Below, piece by piece: positions 39,630-49,378 of a DNA stretch of 64,000 nucleotides; position 1 is the stretch's first letter, and each line of letters opens with the position of its first letter. The stretch lies in assembly GCF_014838825.1 (NCBI RefSeq), contig NZ_JACYMO010000001.1, positions 186,001 to 250,000 on the forward strand, read 5' to 3'. Source of the DNA: Erwinia persicina (GTDB lineage Bacteria; Pseudomonadota; Gammaproteobacteria; Enterobacterales; Enterobacteriaceae). Both the position numbers and the translations under genes were made by a program. Below the pieces are notes generated by a model that was given only the letters and a program-made list of their open reading frames with translations, was not told where the DNA came from and made no database searches.

Positions 39630-41159
39630 ATGCTTATTGGTATCACCAAAGAGCGGTTACCTAACGAAGCCCGTGCGGCTGCCACACCGAAAACGGTGGA
39701 GCAGCTCATTGCCCTGGGCTTCAGCGTGGCTGTTGAAAGCGGCGCAGGTAAGCTGGCCAGTTTTGAAGATGCAGCATTTGAGGCTGCCGGAGCCACCATC
39801 ACCGACCCGGTGACGGTCTGGCAGTCCGACATCGTCCTGAAGGTCAACGCGCCGACCGAGGAAGAAATTGCGCTGACGCGTGCCGGCAGCACGCTGGTCA
39901 GCTTTATCTGGCCAGCACAGAACCCGGAACTGCTGACGAAGCTGGCGGCGCGTAACGTCACCGTCATGTCAATGGACGCGGTGCCGCGTATCTCGCGTGC
40001 CCAGTCTCTGGATGCGCTGAGTTCTATGGCGAACATCGCCGGGTATCGTGCCATTGTTGAAGCGGCGCATGAGTTTGGCCGTTTCTTTACCGGGCAGATC
40101 ACCGCCGCCGGTAAAGTGCCTCCGGCGAAAGTGATGGTGATCGGTGCAGGCGTGGCCGGTCTGGCCGCCATCGGTGCCGGACGCAGCCTGGGGGCTATCG
40201 TGCGCGCCTTCGACACCCGCCCTGAGGTTAAAGAGCAGGTACAAAGTATGGGCGCTGAATTCCTTGAGCTGGACTTTGAGGAAGAAGCAGGCAGCGGTGA
40301 CGGTTATGCCAAAGTGATGTCAGAGGCCTTTATCAAGGCTGAGATGGCACTGTTTGCTGCCCAGGCAGAGGAGGTCGATATTATTGTGACCACCGCGCTG
40401 ATCCCGGGTAAACCCGCCCCCACGCTGATCACGGCGGAGATGGTGGCATCCATGAAACCGGGCAGTGTGATCGTCGATCTGGCGGCACAAAACGGGGGTA
40501 ACTGTGAGCTGACCGTTGCCGACACCATTACGACCAGCCCGAACGGCGTTAAAATCATAGGTTATACCGATCTGCCCAGCCGTCTGCCAACCCAGTCTTC
40601 ACAGCTTTATGGCACCAATCTGGTCAACCTGATGAAGCTGCTGTGTAAAGAAAAAAACGGGGAGATCACCATCGACTTTGATGATGTGGTGATTCGTGGC
40701 GTGACGGTGATCCGCGATGGCGAAATCACCTGGCCTGCGCCGCCTATTCAGGTATCGGCTGCGCCAAAAGCGGCCAAAGCGGCCGCGCCGCTGGAAAAAC
40801 CGGCGGAGAAACCTGCTTCGCCGCTGCGTAAATATGGTCTGATCGTGCTGGCCATTGTGCTGTTTGGCTGGCTGGCCAATGTCGCTCCCCCTGAGTTCCT
40901 GTCGCACTTTACCGTGTTTGCGCTCTCCTGCGTGGTCGGTTACTACGTAGTGTGGAACGTCAGTCATGCGCTGCATACGCCGCTGATGTCGGTCACTAAT
41001 GCCATCTCCGGCATTATTGTGGTCGGCGCGGTGTTGCAGATTGGCCATGGCGGCTGGGTCAGCTTCCTGTCCTTTGTGGCGGTGCTGATTGCCAGCATCA
41101 ATATCTTCGGCGGCTTTACCGTCACCCAGCGTATGCTGAAAATGTTCCGTAAAAACTGA
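39630..41159 (+). CDS. pntA: NAD(P) transhydrogenase subunit alpha
   Basis: 509 residues (E. coli 510). N-terminal NAD(H)-binding domain I with [14 protein letters not shown], an Ala/Pro/Lys-rich linker, and C-terminal membrane segments of domain II. With PntB it couples hydride transfer from NADH to NADP+ to proton entry and is a main NADPH source. The ribosome site is AAGGGAAG. Ten bases separate it from pntB. Confidence 0.97.
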   Translation: MLIGITKERLPNEARAAATPKTVEQLIALGFSVAVESGAGKLASFEDAAFEAAGATITDPVTVWQSDIVLKVNAPTEEEIALTRAGSTLVSFIWPAQNPELLTKLAARNVTVMSMDAVPRISRAQSLDALSSMANIAGYRAIVEAAHEFGRFFTGQITAAGKVPPAKVMVIGAGVAGLAAIGAGRSLGAIVRAFDTRPEVKEQVQSMGAEFLELDFEEEAGSGDGYAKVMSEAFIKAEMALFAAQAEEVDIIVTTALIPGKPAPTLITAEMVASMKPGSVIVDLAAQNGGNCELTVADTITTSPNGVKIIGYTDLPSRLPTQSSQLYGTNLVNLMKLLCKEKNGEITIDFDDVVIRGVTVIRDGEITWPAPPIQVSAAPKAAKAAAPLEKPAEKPASPLRKYGLIVLAIVLFGWLANVAPPEFLSHFTVFALSCVVGYYVVWNVSHALHTPLMSVTNAISGIIVVGAVLQIGHGGWVSFLSFVAVLIASINIFGGFTVTQRMLKMFRKN

Positions 41160-41169
41160 GAGGTAGTCC

Positions 41170-42558
41170 ATGTCTGGCGGATTAGTGACTGCAGCCTATA
41201 TCATTGCTGCGATCCTGTTTATTTGCAGCCTTGCCGGGTTGTCTAAACATGAAACCTCGAAGCAGGGGAATATTTTCGGTATCAGCGGAATGGCGCTGGC
41301 GCTGGTCGTCACCATCTTCGGCCCGGAGACCGGCAACGTCGCCTGGATCCTGCTGGCGATGGTGATTGGCGGTGCTATCGGCATTCGCCTGGCGAAGAAG
41401 GTGGAAATGACCGAAATGCCGGAGCTGGTGGCAATGCTGCACAGCTTTGTCGGGCTGGCGGCGGTGCTGGTCGGCTTTAACAGCTATCTTGACCACGGTC
41501 CGGGCCTGTTGCCGGTGATGGAAAATATTCACCTGACCGAAATCTTTATCGGTATCTTTATCGGGGCGGTGACTTTTACCGGTTCTATCGTGGCGTTTGG
41601 CAAGCTGTGCGGCAAGATTTCATCAAAACCGCTGGCGCTGCCGCACCGCCACAGGTTGAACCTGCTGGCCCTGGTGGTCTCCTTCGCCTTGCTGATTATC
41701 TTTGTGCGCACTGACAGTGTGGGGACGCAGACGTTTGCCCTTATCGTGATGACGCTGATCGCGCTGGCCTTTGGCTGGCATCTGGTGGCGTCCATCGGGG
41801 GGGCAGATATGCCGGTGGTGGTGTCGATGCTGAACTCTTACTCCGGCTGGGCGGCAGCGGCAGCGGGCTTTATGCTCAGTAATGACCTGCTGATTGTCAC
41901 CGGGGCACTGGTCGGCTCCAGTGGTGCCATTCTCTCCTACATCATGTGTAAAGCGATGAACCGTTCGTTCTTCAGCGTCATTGCCGGTGGTTTCGGAACG
42001 GACAGCAGCTCAACCGGCGAAAGTGAAGAGATGGGCGACTATCGCGAAATCGACGCCGCAGGCACCGCAGAACTGCTGAAGAACTCCACCTCGGTAATTA
42101 TCACGCCGGGCTATGGTATGGCGGTGGCGCAGGCGCAGTATCCGGTGGCTGAAATTACCGCCAGACTGCGTGAGCGCGGCATTAAGGTGCGTTTCGGTAT
42201 TCACCCGGTGGCCGGGCGTCTGCCCGGGCATATGAACGTGCTGCTGGCGGAAGCCAAAGTGCCGTATGACATCGTGCTGGAAATGGATGAGATCAACGAC
42301 GATTTCAGCGATACCGATACGGTGCTGGTCATCGGCGCGAATGACACCGTTAACCCGGCGGCGCAGGAAGATCCCCGCAGTCCTATCGCCGGTATGCCGG
42401 TGCTGGAAGTGTGGAAAGCGCAGAATGTGGTGGTGTTTAAGCGTTCAATGAACACCGGTTACGCTGGCGTACAGAACCCGCTGTTCTTTAAAGAGAATAC
42501 GCAGATGCTGTTCGGTGATGCGAAGGCGACGGTGGAAGCGATTCTGAAGGCGTTGTAA
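41170..42558 (+). CDS. pntB: NAD(P) transhydrogenase subunit beta
   Basis: 462 residues, as in E. coli. About nine membrane segments (domain II), then the NADP(H)-binding domain III with [10 protein letters not shown] and the [10 protein letters not shown] motif. GAGGT precedes the ATG. The operon ends at the terminator at 42616-42650. Confidence 0.97.
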   Translation: MSGGLVTAAYIIAAILFICSLAGLSKHETSKQGNIFGISGMALALVVTIFGPETGNVAWILLAMVIGGAIGIRLAKKVEMTEMPELVAMLHSFVGLAAVLVGFNSYLDHGPGLLPVMENIHLTEIFIGIFIGAVTFTGSIVAFGKLCGKISSKPLALPHRHRLNLLALVVSFALLIIFVRTDSVGTQTFALIVMTLIALAFGWHLVASIGGADMPVVVSMLNSYSGWAAAAAGFMLSNDLLIVTGALVGSSGAILSYIMCKAMNRSFFSVIAGGFGTDSSSTGESEEMGDYREIDAAGTAELLKNSTSVIITPGYGMAVAQAQYPVAEITARLRERGIKVRFGIHPVAGRLPGHMNVLLAEAKVPYDIVLEMDEINDDFSDTDTVLVIGANDTVNPAAQEDPRSPIAGMPVLEVWKAQNVVVFKRSMNTGYAGVQNPLFFKENTQMLFGDAKATVEAILKAL

Positions 42559-42615
42559 ATGCGCTGATCGGGTTGCAGGCTAGAGGGCGACCCGATGAGA
42601 AGGTCGCCCACGACG

Positions 42616-42650
42616 AGGCTGATCACCGAAGGTGATCAGCCTTTCTTGTT
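42616..42650 (+). terminator. Terminator of pntAB
   Basis: Perfect 12-bp stem AGGCTGATCACC / GGTGATCAGCCT with a three-base loop, followed by TTCTTGTTTT. It overlaps the last codons of ynaJ on the other strand. Confidence 0.85.
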
Positions 42651-42905
42651 TTCAGGATCCTGCTCACCAATAAACCAGTACCACAGGGGAATGGACAGTA
42701 GCAGGGTGAAGACAGAGCTGTAGATCATGATCATGAAGAATTCAGAGACATACAGTTCGACCGGCCAGGTCGAGAAGGGCATGTTGTACTCTTCGATGGC
42801 CCCACCAATGATGGCTTTGGTCATCACAATCGCCACGCAGATCCACAGACAGGCCTGGGCGATAAAGAAATTCCGGCGTTTCTTGCCTGGAGGGAATAAT
42901 GACAT
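42636..42905 (-). CDS. ynaJ: YnaJ, DUF2534 membrane protein
   Basis: 89 residues with two membrane segments. The central part (TKAIIGGAIEEYNMPFSTWPVELYV) matches E. coli YnaJ (RATIGGVIEQYNIPLSEWTTSMYV). Function unknown. AGGAG precedes the ATG. It lies near uspE, as in E. coli, but with the DUF2946 and PTS genes inserted between. Confidence 0.85.
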   Translation of the reverse strand: MSLFPPGKKRRNFFIAQACLWICVAIVMTKAIIGGAIEEYNMPFSTWPVELYVSEFFMIMIYSSVFTLLLSIPLWYWFIGEQDPENKKG

Positions 42906-43157
42906 GATGTGTACTCCTGTACGATTTCCTGAAAAATAACGTTCTCTCTTTGCCCATCCGCACCCGCCGTAAGGGGTAACCCGGCGTCCGGCCGTCTGCA
43001 GGTGGGTAGTGTAGCGCTACCCGCTGGCTGGCTGAAGAGGGGAAATGATCCCCCAGTGCGCAACGGCGGCGGGTACTGCTGAGGATGTTAAACGCGGCGT
43101 TATTATCGGCTTATTCCCGACTGCAGGAAGAGATAAACAGACAGAACCTTAATGCCG

Positions 43158-43724
43158 TTATAACGCCGACGGGCAGTCAGGGGGGGCTCGCGGCTGTGAA
43201 AGGCCGGGGAAAAAAGCGGAAGCAAACCAGGGCGTGTATCGCGTCGCTGGCGTTTGCGATGCCAGGCGAAACAGCAGCCAGATTAACGGAATAAACAGGT
43301 ACAGCAGTAAGGGTAAATGCACCAGCAGCTGGCAGTAGCCGCAGGCGAAGTCATCCATCATTCCCCCGTCCACAGGCATTGTGGAAGACGAGTGGATCCC
43401 GTCAGGCAGACCCTCTTTCGCAGAGGATGGGTGAGCATGCAGGGTGGTCATACCGTCATGGGACATGACGCCCATGGGCATATCATGTATCGCCATCAGC
43501 GGAGGGCTCACGAACCCTACAGGCGCAGACATCCGCTGATGTTCCAGCGTTTTAGAGACATCCGGGGCTATAAACAGCAACAGGACCGCTATCATAGCGA
43601 TCAGGGCAGGTAACCGGCGCTGCGACAGGCGATACAACGAGACCAAACAGGCAACCCATAGCAGAATCAAAAAGGTGGCCAGAGTGTAGCGATTTTTACC
43701 GCGAATGTTAACGATCAATGTCAC
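43158..43724 (-). CDS. DUF2946 membrane protein with His/Met-rich loop
   Basis: 188 residues from a GTG start (43724). Two N-terminal membrane segments, then a roughly 70-residue loop rich in His and Met (MAIHDMPMGVMSHDGMTTLHAH), then the DUF2946 hallmark FACGYCQLLVHLPLLL with two cysteines and a final membrane helix. The family is often found with copper genes, and the loop composition suggests binding of copper or a similar metal. No copper gene is adjacent. The start is uncertain. Confidence 0.72.
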   Translation of the reverse strand: MTLIVNIRGKNRYTLATFLILLWVACLVSLYRLSQRRLPALIAMIAVLLLFIAPDVSKTLEHQRMSAPVGFVSPPLMAIHDMPMGVMSHDGMTTLHAHPSSAKEGLPDGIHSSSTMPVDGGMMDDFACGYCQLLVHLPLLLYLFIPLIWLLFRLASQTPATRYTPWFASAFFPGLSQPRAPPDCPSAL

Positions 43725-43810
43725 TAATGGTCCGTTCAGCGCCTGTTTTCGCCACGTTTTTTTGCCTTACGTTCACGCAGAGAATAATCAGCCGCTGCCG
43801 CGTTGCAGTA

Positions 43811-43842
43811 CAGGGTTTGTCCCGATTGCGGGACAGGGTTTG
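43811..43842. promoter_or_regulatory. Operator-like element before the PTS gene
   Basis: A palindrome GTCCCG-ATTG-CGGGAC (43819-43834) is bracketed by two direct copies of CAGGGTTTG (43811-43819 and 43834-43842). It is about 85 bases upstream of the PTS IIBC start and within the gap to the divergent DUF2946 gene. Confidence 0.45.
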
Positions 43843-43924
43843 GTAGTGTTTTCCCATGTCGCCTCTGGTTAGATAAGACTCCGGCCGGAACCGTGAGTTA
43901 TTTTATTGTTACCGGAGAATACCC

Positions 43925-45328
43925 ATGAATATTATTGCCATCACCGCCTGTCCTACCGGGGTGGCCCATACTTATCTGGCCGAAAGTAATTTGAAAAAAG
44001 CCGCCAGAAAACTGGGTCTGTCCCTGCGGGTTGAAACGCAGGGTGCCATTGAGAGCAAATACATTCTCAGCCCGGATGATATTGCTGCCGCAGATATTGT
44101 TCTCATCGCCGCTGATAAAAAAGTCGATATGACGCGTTTTCAGCACAAGAACATAGTTGAAGTCCCGGTTGCCCGTGCGGCAAGAGACGCCGAAGGCCTG
44201 CTGACCGCCATTGCCGCCGGCGAGCTGGCCCCACACCGGCAGGAAGCTCCCTTACCGGACGGGGAGGAGGAACCAATAGCGCGTGGCACTCGCTGGTACG
44301 CCACGCTCTATGTGCATCTGATCACCGGGGTCAATCTGATGATCCCGTTTGTCGTCGCAGGGGGGATCCTGATCGCCCTCAGCTTCTCCTTCGGCATTAC
44401 TGCCGCCACCCCGGGGGATGCGCATTTCAGCCCTGTCGCAAAAATGTTATCTGATATCGGCGGGGGATCGGCCTTTGCGCTGATGCTGCCGGTTTTATCT
44501 CTTGGGATCAGCCAGTCGATCAGCGGCAAAATGGGCATGGTCTCCGGGGCGGTGGGCGGAATGATGGCCATCCATACCGGTTCGGGTTTTCTCGGCGCGC
44601 TGCTGGCCGGGTTTCTGGCGGGCTATGTGACGCTGTTAATCGTTCGCCATATTCGCCTGCCGCAGGCTGTCGCCGGTCTGAAACCTATCCTGATTGTGCC
44701 GTTGTTTAGCGTCCTGATCACCGGGGTGCTGATGGTCTGGCTGATCGGTGAGCCGATCAAGCTGCTGCTCGGCTGGCTGACCGCCTTCCTCAATGCCCTG
44801 GGGCAGACCAACTCCGCCGTGCTCGGCCTGCTGTTTGGCATGATGGTCGCCTTTGATATGGGGGGCCCGCTGAATAAAACCGTCTGCATGTTTGCCATCG
44901 GGCTGATGTCCAGCGGCATCTACGGCCCGATAGCTGCCTGCATGGCGGCCGGGATGGTCCCCCCGCTGGGGATTGCACTCGCCACCGTCCTTTTCCGGGG
45001 AAAATTCAGCCGCAGCGAGCGTGAAACCGGTAAGGTGACGTGGATCCTTGGGCTGTCATTTATCACCGAAGGGGCCATTCCCTACGCCGTGTCGGATCCG
45101 CTGCGGGTGATCCCGGCCATCGTCGCGGGTTCTGGACTGGCCGGCGCGCTGTCGATGGCACTGGGCTGCGCCTCACGCGCGCCGCATGGCGGGATTTTTG
45201 TGATGTTTATTCCGAATGTGGTTACTCACCTGGCGGCCTATCTGCTGGCGATTACGGCGGGGTCACTGCTGACCGCCCTGATCCTGTGGTTCCTGAAAAA
45301 GGAGGTAACAGAAACGGCTGCTGCTTAA
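43925..45328 (+). CDS. PTS fructose-family EIIBC component
   Basis: 467 residues. An EIIB-Fru domain with the phospho-cysteine at position 9 (TACPTGVAHTYLAE) spans residues 1-100, then a short acidic linker, then the EIIC membrane domain (about 125-455) with the family segments GGILIALSFSFG and FDMGGPLNKT. No EIIA, HPr-like or sugar-processing gene is adjacent, so it must borrow an EIIA from elsewhere. Substrate unknown (fructose, mannitol-like or a phospho-sugar precursor). CCGGAG precedes the ATG. Confidence 0.88.
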   Translation: MNIIAITACPTGVAHTYLAESNLKKAARKLGLSLRVETQGAIESKYILSPDDIAAADIVLIAADKKVDMTRFQHKNIVEVPVARAARDAEGLLTAIAAGELAPHRQEAPLPDGEEEPIARGTRWYATLYVHLITGVNLMIPFVVAGGILIALSFSFGITAATPGDAHFSPVAKMLSDIGGGSAFALMLPVLSLGISQSISGKMGMVSGAVGGMMAIHTGSGFLGALLAGFLAGYVTLLIVRHIRLPQAVAGLKPILIVPLFSVLITGVLMVWLIGEPIKLLLGWLTAFLNALGQTNSAVLGLLFGMMVAFDMGGPLNKTVCMFAIGLMSSGIYGPIAACMAAGMVPPLGIALATVLFRGKFSRSERETGKVTWILGLSFITEGAIPYAVSDPLRVIPAIVAGSGLAGALSMALGCASRAPHGGIFVMFIPNVVTHLAAYLLAITAGSLLTALILWFLKKEVTETAAA

Positions 45329-45343
45329 AGGGGAAGGGGGGCG

Positions 45344-45372
45344 GGGGCAAACCGGTGTGCCAGGTTTGCCCC
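45344..45372. terminator. Perfect hairpin between convergent PTS and uspE genes
   Basis: GGGGCAAACC / GGTTTGCCCC, a perfect 10-bp stem with a nine-base loop and no U-tract. Confidence 0.45.
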
Positions 45373-45386
45373 ATCAGTATGAGGAA

Positions 45387-46337
45387 TTAATCCTCTTCGT
45401 CGTCGTCAAGCTCAACGGGTGAGACAAACCCGTCAGGTTTGATGGCCAGCAGGTCGCAGCGCAGGTGGTCGATAACCTGTTCGGCCGTATTGCCCAAAAA
45501 TGCTGCCGACAGTCCTGTACGGCCAATGGTACCCAGCACCACCACCCCGGCGTCAAGATGGCCGGCCAGTTCAGGGATGACCTCTTCAGGCAGCCCTTTT
45601 TCAACGTGGGTAAATTTTTCGTCGATGGAGAACGACTGACGCAGCGCTTTCATGGCGACCAGATGCTGCCCACGGATAGCGTCGTTATACACGCTGGGAT
45701 CAAAGTCAGGCAGCTCAATAGCAATGTTGATCGGCGTCACGGGGTACGCGCCGACCAGATGGACTTCCGTATGATTGACCCGCTCGGCCAGCGCCAGGGT
45801 CTCTTTCACCAGCTTGCTGTTTAACGGGTCGTGATGCGGCTCTTCGCTGGCGAGGTTAACCGCCACCACGGCCTTGCCGCCTTCCGGCCAGGCCTGATCT
45901 TTAACCATCCATACCGGACACGGACACTTACGCAGCAGGTGCCAGTCGGTCGGGGTAAACACCACCGCCTGCAGACGGTCGTGCTGGTGTGCCATCTTAA
46001 TCACCAGATCATGTTGGTTGGTCAGCACTTCCTGGATGATCGCCTCGAAAGGGCGATTGTGCCAGATCACTTTAACATCAATCTGCACACCGGCGGCGAG
46101 ATAGGCCTGCGCCTGTTCGCGGATCCACTCGGTACGTTGACTGATGACGCCTTTACGCATGGTCACTCGCTCATCGGGCGATAACAGCGTGGTCATCTCG
46201 TAGGAGAAGTCGTAAATGGGTAGGAAACAGGTGATCTTGCCGCCAAGACGTTGATTGAGATAGACCGCGCGGCGAAGAGCGGGCTGGTCGTCCTGTTGCG
46301 GATCGATTGCTACCAGAATGTTTTGATACTGAGCCAT
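45387..46337 (-). CDS. uspE: Universal stress protein UspE
   Basis: 316 residues (E. coli 316). Two tandem Usp domains (about 1-150 and 160-310); the second has [21 protein letters not shown], the nucleotide-binding-like segment. Cytoplasmic protein linked to stress, aggregation and motility. AAGGAG precedes the ATG. Adjacent to fnr, as in E. coli. Confidence 0.96.
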   Translation of the reverse strand: MAQYQNILVAIDPQQDDQPALRRAVYLNQRLGGKITCFLPIYDFSYEMTTLLSPDERVTMRKGVISQRTEWIREQAQAYLAAGVQIDVKVIWHNRPFEAIIQEVLTNQHDLVIKMAHQHDRLQAVVFTPTDWHLLRKCPCPVWMVKDQAWPEGGKAVVAVNLASEEPHHDPLNSKLVKETLALAERVNHTEVHLVGAYPVTPINIAIELPDFDPSVYNDAIRGQHLVAMKALRQSFSIDEKFTHVEKGLPEEVIPELAGHLDAGVVVLGTIGRTGLSAAFLGNTAEQVIDHLRCDLLAIKPDGFVSPVELDDDEED

Positions 46338-46414
46338 AACGGTTTCTCCTTACACTGAGCGTGTCAGTTTAAAGATAGCCCAATCGCTCTACAGGAAGAA
46401 AGGAAAAAGTCGTT

Positions 46415-46448
46415 GCCGGATCAATAAAATAAGAAATATTGACCCGGC
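46415..46448 (-). terminator. Terminator of fnr
   Basis: Twelve-base arms (46415-46426 and 46437-46448) pair fully with one G-T wobble across a ten-base AT-rich loop. On the minus strand TTTTT follows six bases later. It starts six bases after the fnr stop. Confidence 0.7.
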
Positions 46449-46453
46449 AGACA

Positions 46454-47209
46454 TCAGGCGGCGGTGTGGCTCTGGCCCGCAAGCTCTGAGAGGATTTCAT
46501 GATTTTCGATGGTGATGTATTTGCCTTTCACTGCCAGCATGCCACTTTTCTGGAAGCGGCCCAGCAGGCGGCTGATGGTTTCAACGGTTAATCCCAGGTA
46601 ATTACCGATGTCTCCGCGGGTCATGGTCAGACGAAACTCTCGCTGAGAGAAGCCGCGCTGGCCAAAACGACGTGACAGGCCGTAGATAAAGGCAGCCAGA
46701 CGTTCTTCCGCATTTTTCTTCGACAGCAGCAGGATCATTTCCTGGTCGCCTTTGATCTCGCCGCTCATCAGACGCATCATCTGCTGGCGCAGGCTGGGCA
46801 TCTTGCCTGACAGGTCATCCAGCGTTTCGAACGGGATTTCGCAGACCATGGCGGTTTCCAGCGCCTGAGCAAAGCTGGGGTGCTGACTGCCGCTGATAGC
46901 ATCAAAGCCCACCAGGTCGCCCGCCAGATGGAAGCCGGTGATCTGCTCGTCACCCTGTTCGGTGATGGTGTAGCTTTTAATGGTCCCGGAGCGAATCGCA
47001 TAAAGAGATCGCAATTCGTCACCCGCTTTAAACAGAGTCTGCCCTTTTTGAATCGGCTTTTTACGCTCGATGATGTTATCAAGCTGGTCCAGCTCATGCT
47101 CGTTAAGCGTGAAGGGAATACAAAGCTGGCTGATGCTGCAATCCTGGCAGTGAATGGCGCAGCCACCTGATTGTATGCGTCTAGTGATAATTCGCTTTTC
47201 CGGAATCAT
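46454..47209 (-). CDS. fnr: Fumarate and nitrate reduction regulator FNR
   Basis: 251 residues (E. coli 250; one extra Thr at position 9). Oxygen-sensing global regulator. The four [4Fe-4S] cysteines are C21, C24, C30 and C123, with C17 also present. CRP-like beta-roll, dimer helix and HTH ([13 protein letters not shown]) are intact. I start at MIPEKRI (47209); the longer frame to 47293 runs through the FNR box and would be wrong. Confidence 0.97.
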   Translation of the reverse strand: MIPEKRIITRRIQSGGCAIHCQDCSISQLCIPFTLNEHELDQLDNIIERKKPIQKGQTLFKAGDELRSLYAIRSGTIKSYTITEQGDEQITGFHLAGDLVGFDAISGSQHPSFAQALETAMVCEIPFETLDDLSGKMPSLRQQMMRLMSGEIKGDQEMILLLSKKNAEERLAAFIYGLSRRFGQRGFSQREFRLTMTRGDIGNYLGLTVETISRLLGRFQKSGMLAVKGKYITIENHEILSELAGQSHTAA

Positions 47210-47228
47210 AATGTACGCTCGATGATAA

Positions 47229-47242
47229 TTGACTGACATCAA
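47229..47242 (-). promoter_or_regulatory. FNR box at the fnr promoter
   Basis: TTGAT-GTCA-GTCAA on the minus strand, one base from consensus, 20 bases before the fnr ATG. This close to the start it should repress, matching the known negative autoregulation of E. coli fnr. Confidence 0.75.
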
Positions 47243-47549
47243 TTTACCATTTTTCGCGCACACAAGGGAACTCATCTGAGCAGTTTTAGGCACAATAAAT
47301 ATGTGGACGTTATTAATTAATTAAATTGGTGTAAAGGTTGTGTGAAAATTAACCACGCAATCGGATGATTCGTAGGAATTTAGGCTGAAATACGCCGGTT
47401 TTCACTTTTGAGTTATTCAAACCGATAAATCCGGCTTATTGATAGCGTCACGGGATGTAATCGGGTGATCGGTGAGACTTTTTTGCTAAACTCATTCCTG
47501 CGACCTAACCCGTTTTGCGCCCGGGGGCGCGGTAATCAGGAGGTAAATG

Positions 47550-48116
47550 ATGGCTATCAAACTTGATGAGCAGGCGCTGTTTCAACAAGCGATGGAAGAC
47601 GTCAGGCCGCTGAAAGACTGTGCCAGTACGCTATGGCTGAAACCCGCAACGTCGAAGACGCCGGTGTCGGCTGATGTGCAGTGGGATAACCCACTGACCA
47701 GCGGCCTGCTGGATATCGTGCCGTTGACGGTGCCGCTGGAATTCAGGGCAGAGGGGATCCAGCAGGGGGTGCTGGACAAGCTTTCTCAGGGGAAATACCC
47801 CCCGGAGGCGACCCTGAATCTACTTCGCCACTCTGTCGAACAGTGCCGCCAGGCGTTGTACCTTTTTATGCAGCAGGCAACCCGGGACGGGCTGAGGAAT
47901 CTGCTGATCGTTCATGGCAAAGGGCGTGATGACCGCGCACATGCCAACGTGATACGCAGCTATCTGATGCGCTGGCTGCCGCAGTTTGAGGAGGTGCAGG
48001 CTTTTTGCTGCGCCACGCCGAAGGACGGCGGTAGCGGGGCGTGTTATGTGGGCCTGCGTAAAAACGAGCAGGCCCGCCAGGAAAATCGTGAGCGCCATGC
48101 CAAACGCAGCCGCTAA
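47550..48116 (+). CDS. smrA: SmrA (YdaL), Smr-domain endonuclease
   Basis: 188 residues (E. coli 187). N-terminal DUF2027-like part, then an Smr domain (about 100-175) with HGKGRDDRAHANVIRSYL and GGSGACYVGLRK. E. coli YdaL nicks DNA in vitro. CAGGAGG favours ATG 47550 (six bases) over ATG 47547 (three). The 340-bp gap upstream to fnr holds the FNR box and AT-rich DNA; I see no other gene in it. Confidence 0.93.
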   Translation: MAIKLDEQALFQQAMEDVRPLKDCASTLWLKPATSKTPVSADVQWDNPLTSGLLDIVPLTVPLEFRAEGIQQGVLDKLSQGKYPPEATLNLLRHSVEQCRQALYLFMQQATRDGLRNLLIVHGKGRDDRAHANVIRSYLMRWLPQFEEVQAFCCATPKDGGSGACYVGLRKNEQARQENRERHAKRSR

Positions 48117-48119
48117 GGG

Positions 48120-49043
48120 TTATCCGGCGTGTGATTTGCGGATGGTGGCCAGCAGTATCTCCGCACTCAGGGTCAGTGGGTCGCCAGAGCGGGTCATAAT
48201 GCCTATGGCTTCGCCCGGCCCGTGCGAGGCGATCGGCAGTGCGGCAAGCGAATGATGCAGTAAGTCCTCTTTGATTGCTCCTGACGGCACAAACCAGACA
48301 TAGTTGTAACGCAGCGCCAGCTGACGGGCGAGGGAAGTGGAAGAGGTTTCCACCAGCGTGCCCGGCAGCGTACAGCCCTGTTCTTTCAGCATCGCCTCGG
48401 CGATGCGGCGCGGCGCAGTGCCCTCGGGGGAAATCACTACTGGCCAGGAGAGGGCTTTTGATAGCGTGACATTGTCACTTAAAAGCGGATGATCCGGCCG
48501 CACTACCAGACGCAGTGACTCCAGAAACAGCAGTTCATAGGTCAGGCCGGCCATCAGTTCGGGATCGGCCATCCGGCCTATGCCGACGTCAAACTCACCG
48601 GCTTTAATCGCTGCAATCAGCACATTGTTATGTAAGGTCGCAACCTGAACAATGGCCTGCGGCTGCTGCTGATGAAAACGGTCGAGGATGGACGGCAGCA
48701 TGCCCAGCGCCACGGTGGTGAGAACCCCAAGCCGCATCACTTCCGGCGATTTTTCCTGCGGCAGCGTAAACGACTGTCCGGCATGGTTTAACGCATCCAG
48801 AATCCGCACTGCATGGGTGAGGAACTGCTCCCCCATCGTGGTGAGCTGTGCGCCCAGACGACCGCGTTCGAACAGCCGTACGCCAGCCAGCTCTTCCAGC
48901 TCGTTGAGGGTTTTGGACAGCGCGGGCTGGCTGAGTGACAGGGTTTCGGCGGCGCGACCCAGCGTCCCCTGTTGCGCAACGGCAACGAAGGTATGGAGAT
49001 GGCGCAGGCGAATACGCTGATTAAACTGATATTTTTTGTCCAT
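48120..49043 (-). CDS. LysR-family regulator, PcaQ-like
   Basis: 307 residues. HTH region RIRLRHLHTFVAVAQQGTLGRAAETLSLSQPALSKTL typical of the PcaQ/GbpR branch, which often governs protocatechuate or sugar-acid genes; then an effector domain. It stands where abgR stands in E. coli (beside smrA) but is of a different branch. Divergent from the aromatic-acid-type transporter, its likely target. Confidence 0.85.
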   Translation of the reverse strand: MDKKYQFNQRIRLRHLHTFVAVAQQGTLGRAAETLSLSQPALSKTLNELEELAGVRLFERGRLGAQLTTMGEQFLTHAVRILDALNHAGQSFTLPQEKSPEVMRLGVLTTVALGMLPSILDRFHQQQPQAIVQVATLHNNVLIAAIKAGEFDVGIGRMADPELMAGLTYELLFLESLRLVVRPDHPLLSDNVTLSKALSWPVVISPEGTAPRRIAEAMLKEQGCTLPGTLVETSSTSLARQLALRYNYVWFVPSGAIKEDLLHHSLAALPIASHGPGEAIGIMTRSGDPLTLSAEILLATIRKSHAG

Positions 49044-49096
49044 ACCGCAGAATAATAATGGCCCGGACAGGCTGGCAAGTTCTCAGTCGTCAATTT

Positions 49097-49124
49097 GTTA
49101 ACCTTATTGCAAAATTTGATTAAC
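49097..49124. promoter_or_regulatory. LysR-type dyad candidate between the PcaQ-like and transporter genes
   Basis: GTTAACC and GATTAAC arms face each other across an AT-rich spacer, about 60 bases upstream of the regulator start. The rest of the 335-bp gap shows nothing I can name. Confidence 0.35.
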
Positions 49125-49378
49125 ATTTCACCCTTTTGACGCCGTATCTATTACCTCTGGTGCGGATAACGGTGGAACACTATGCGCGGCCGTTATTGAT
49201 CTTCTGCCAACAGGGAGTGACAACCTGTTAGTGAGGTGACGCTGGCGGGGCTGGCCTCTTTGCACAATACGGACATATTTTCCCAGGAGTATTCCATAAC
49301 AATCCGCTATGATAGCCGACACTTTTTCTACCAACCTTTGCGCTAATCGTTATCCGCCAGGGGTTGCTATTGCCTGTG

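Noticed and set aside
48291..48316. AGTTGTAAC as a second Ter site
   Set aside because: Only the GTTGTAAC part matches; the rest of the core is absent, and it lies inside a LysR gene.
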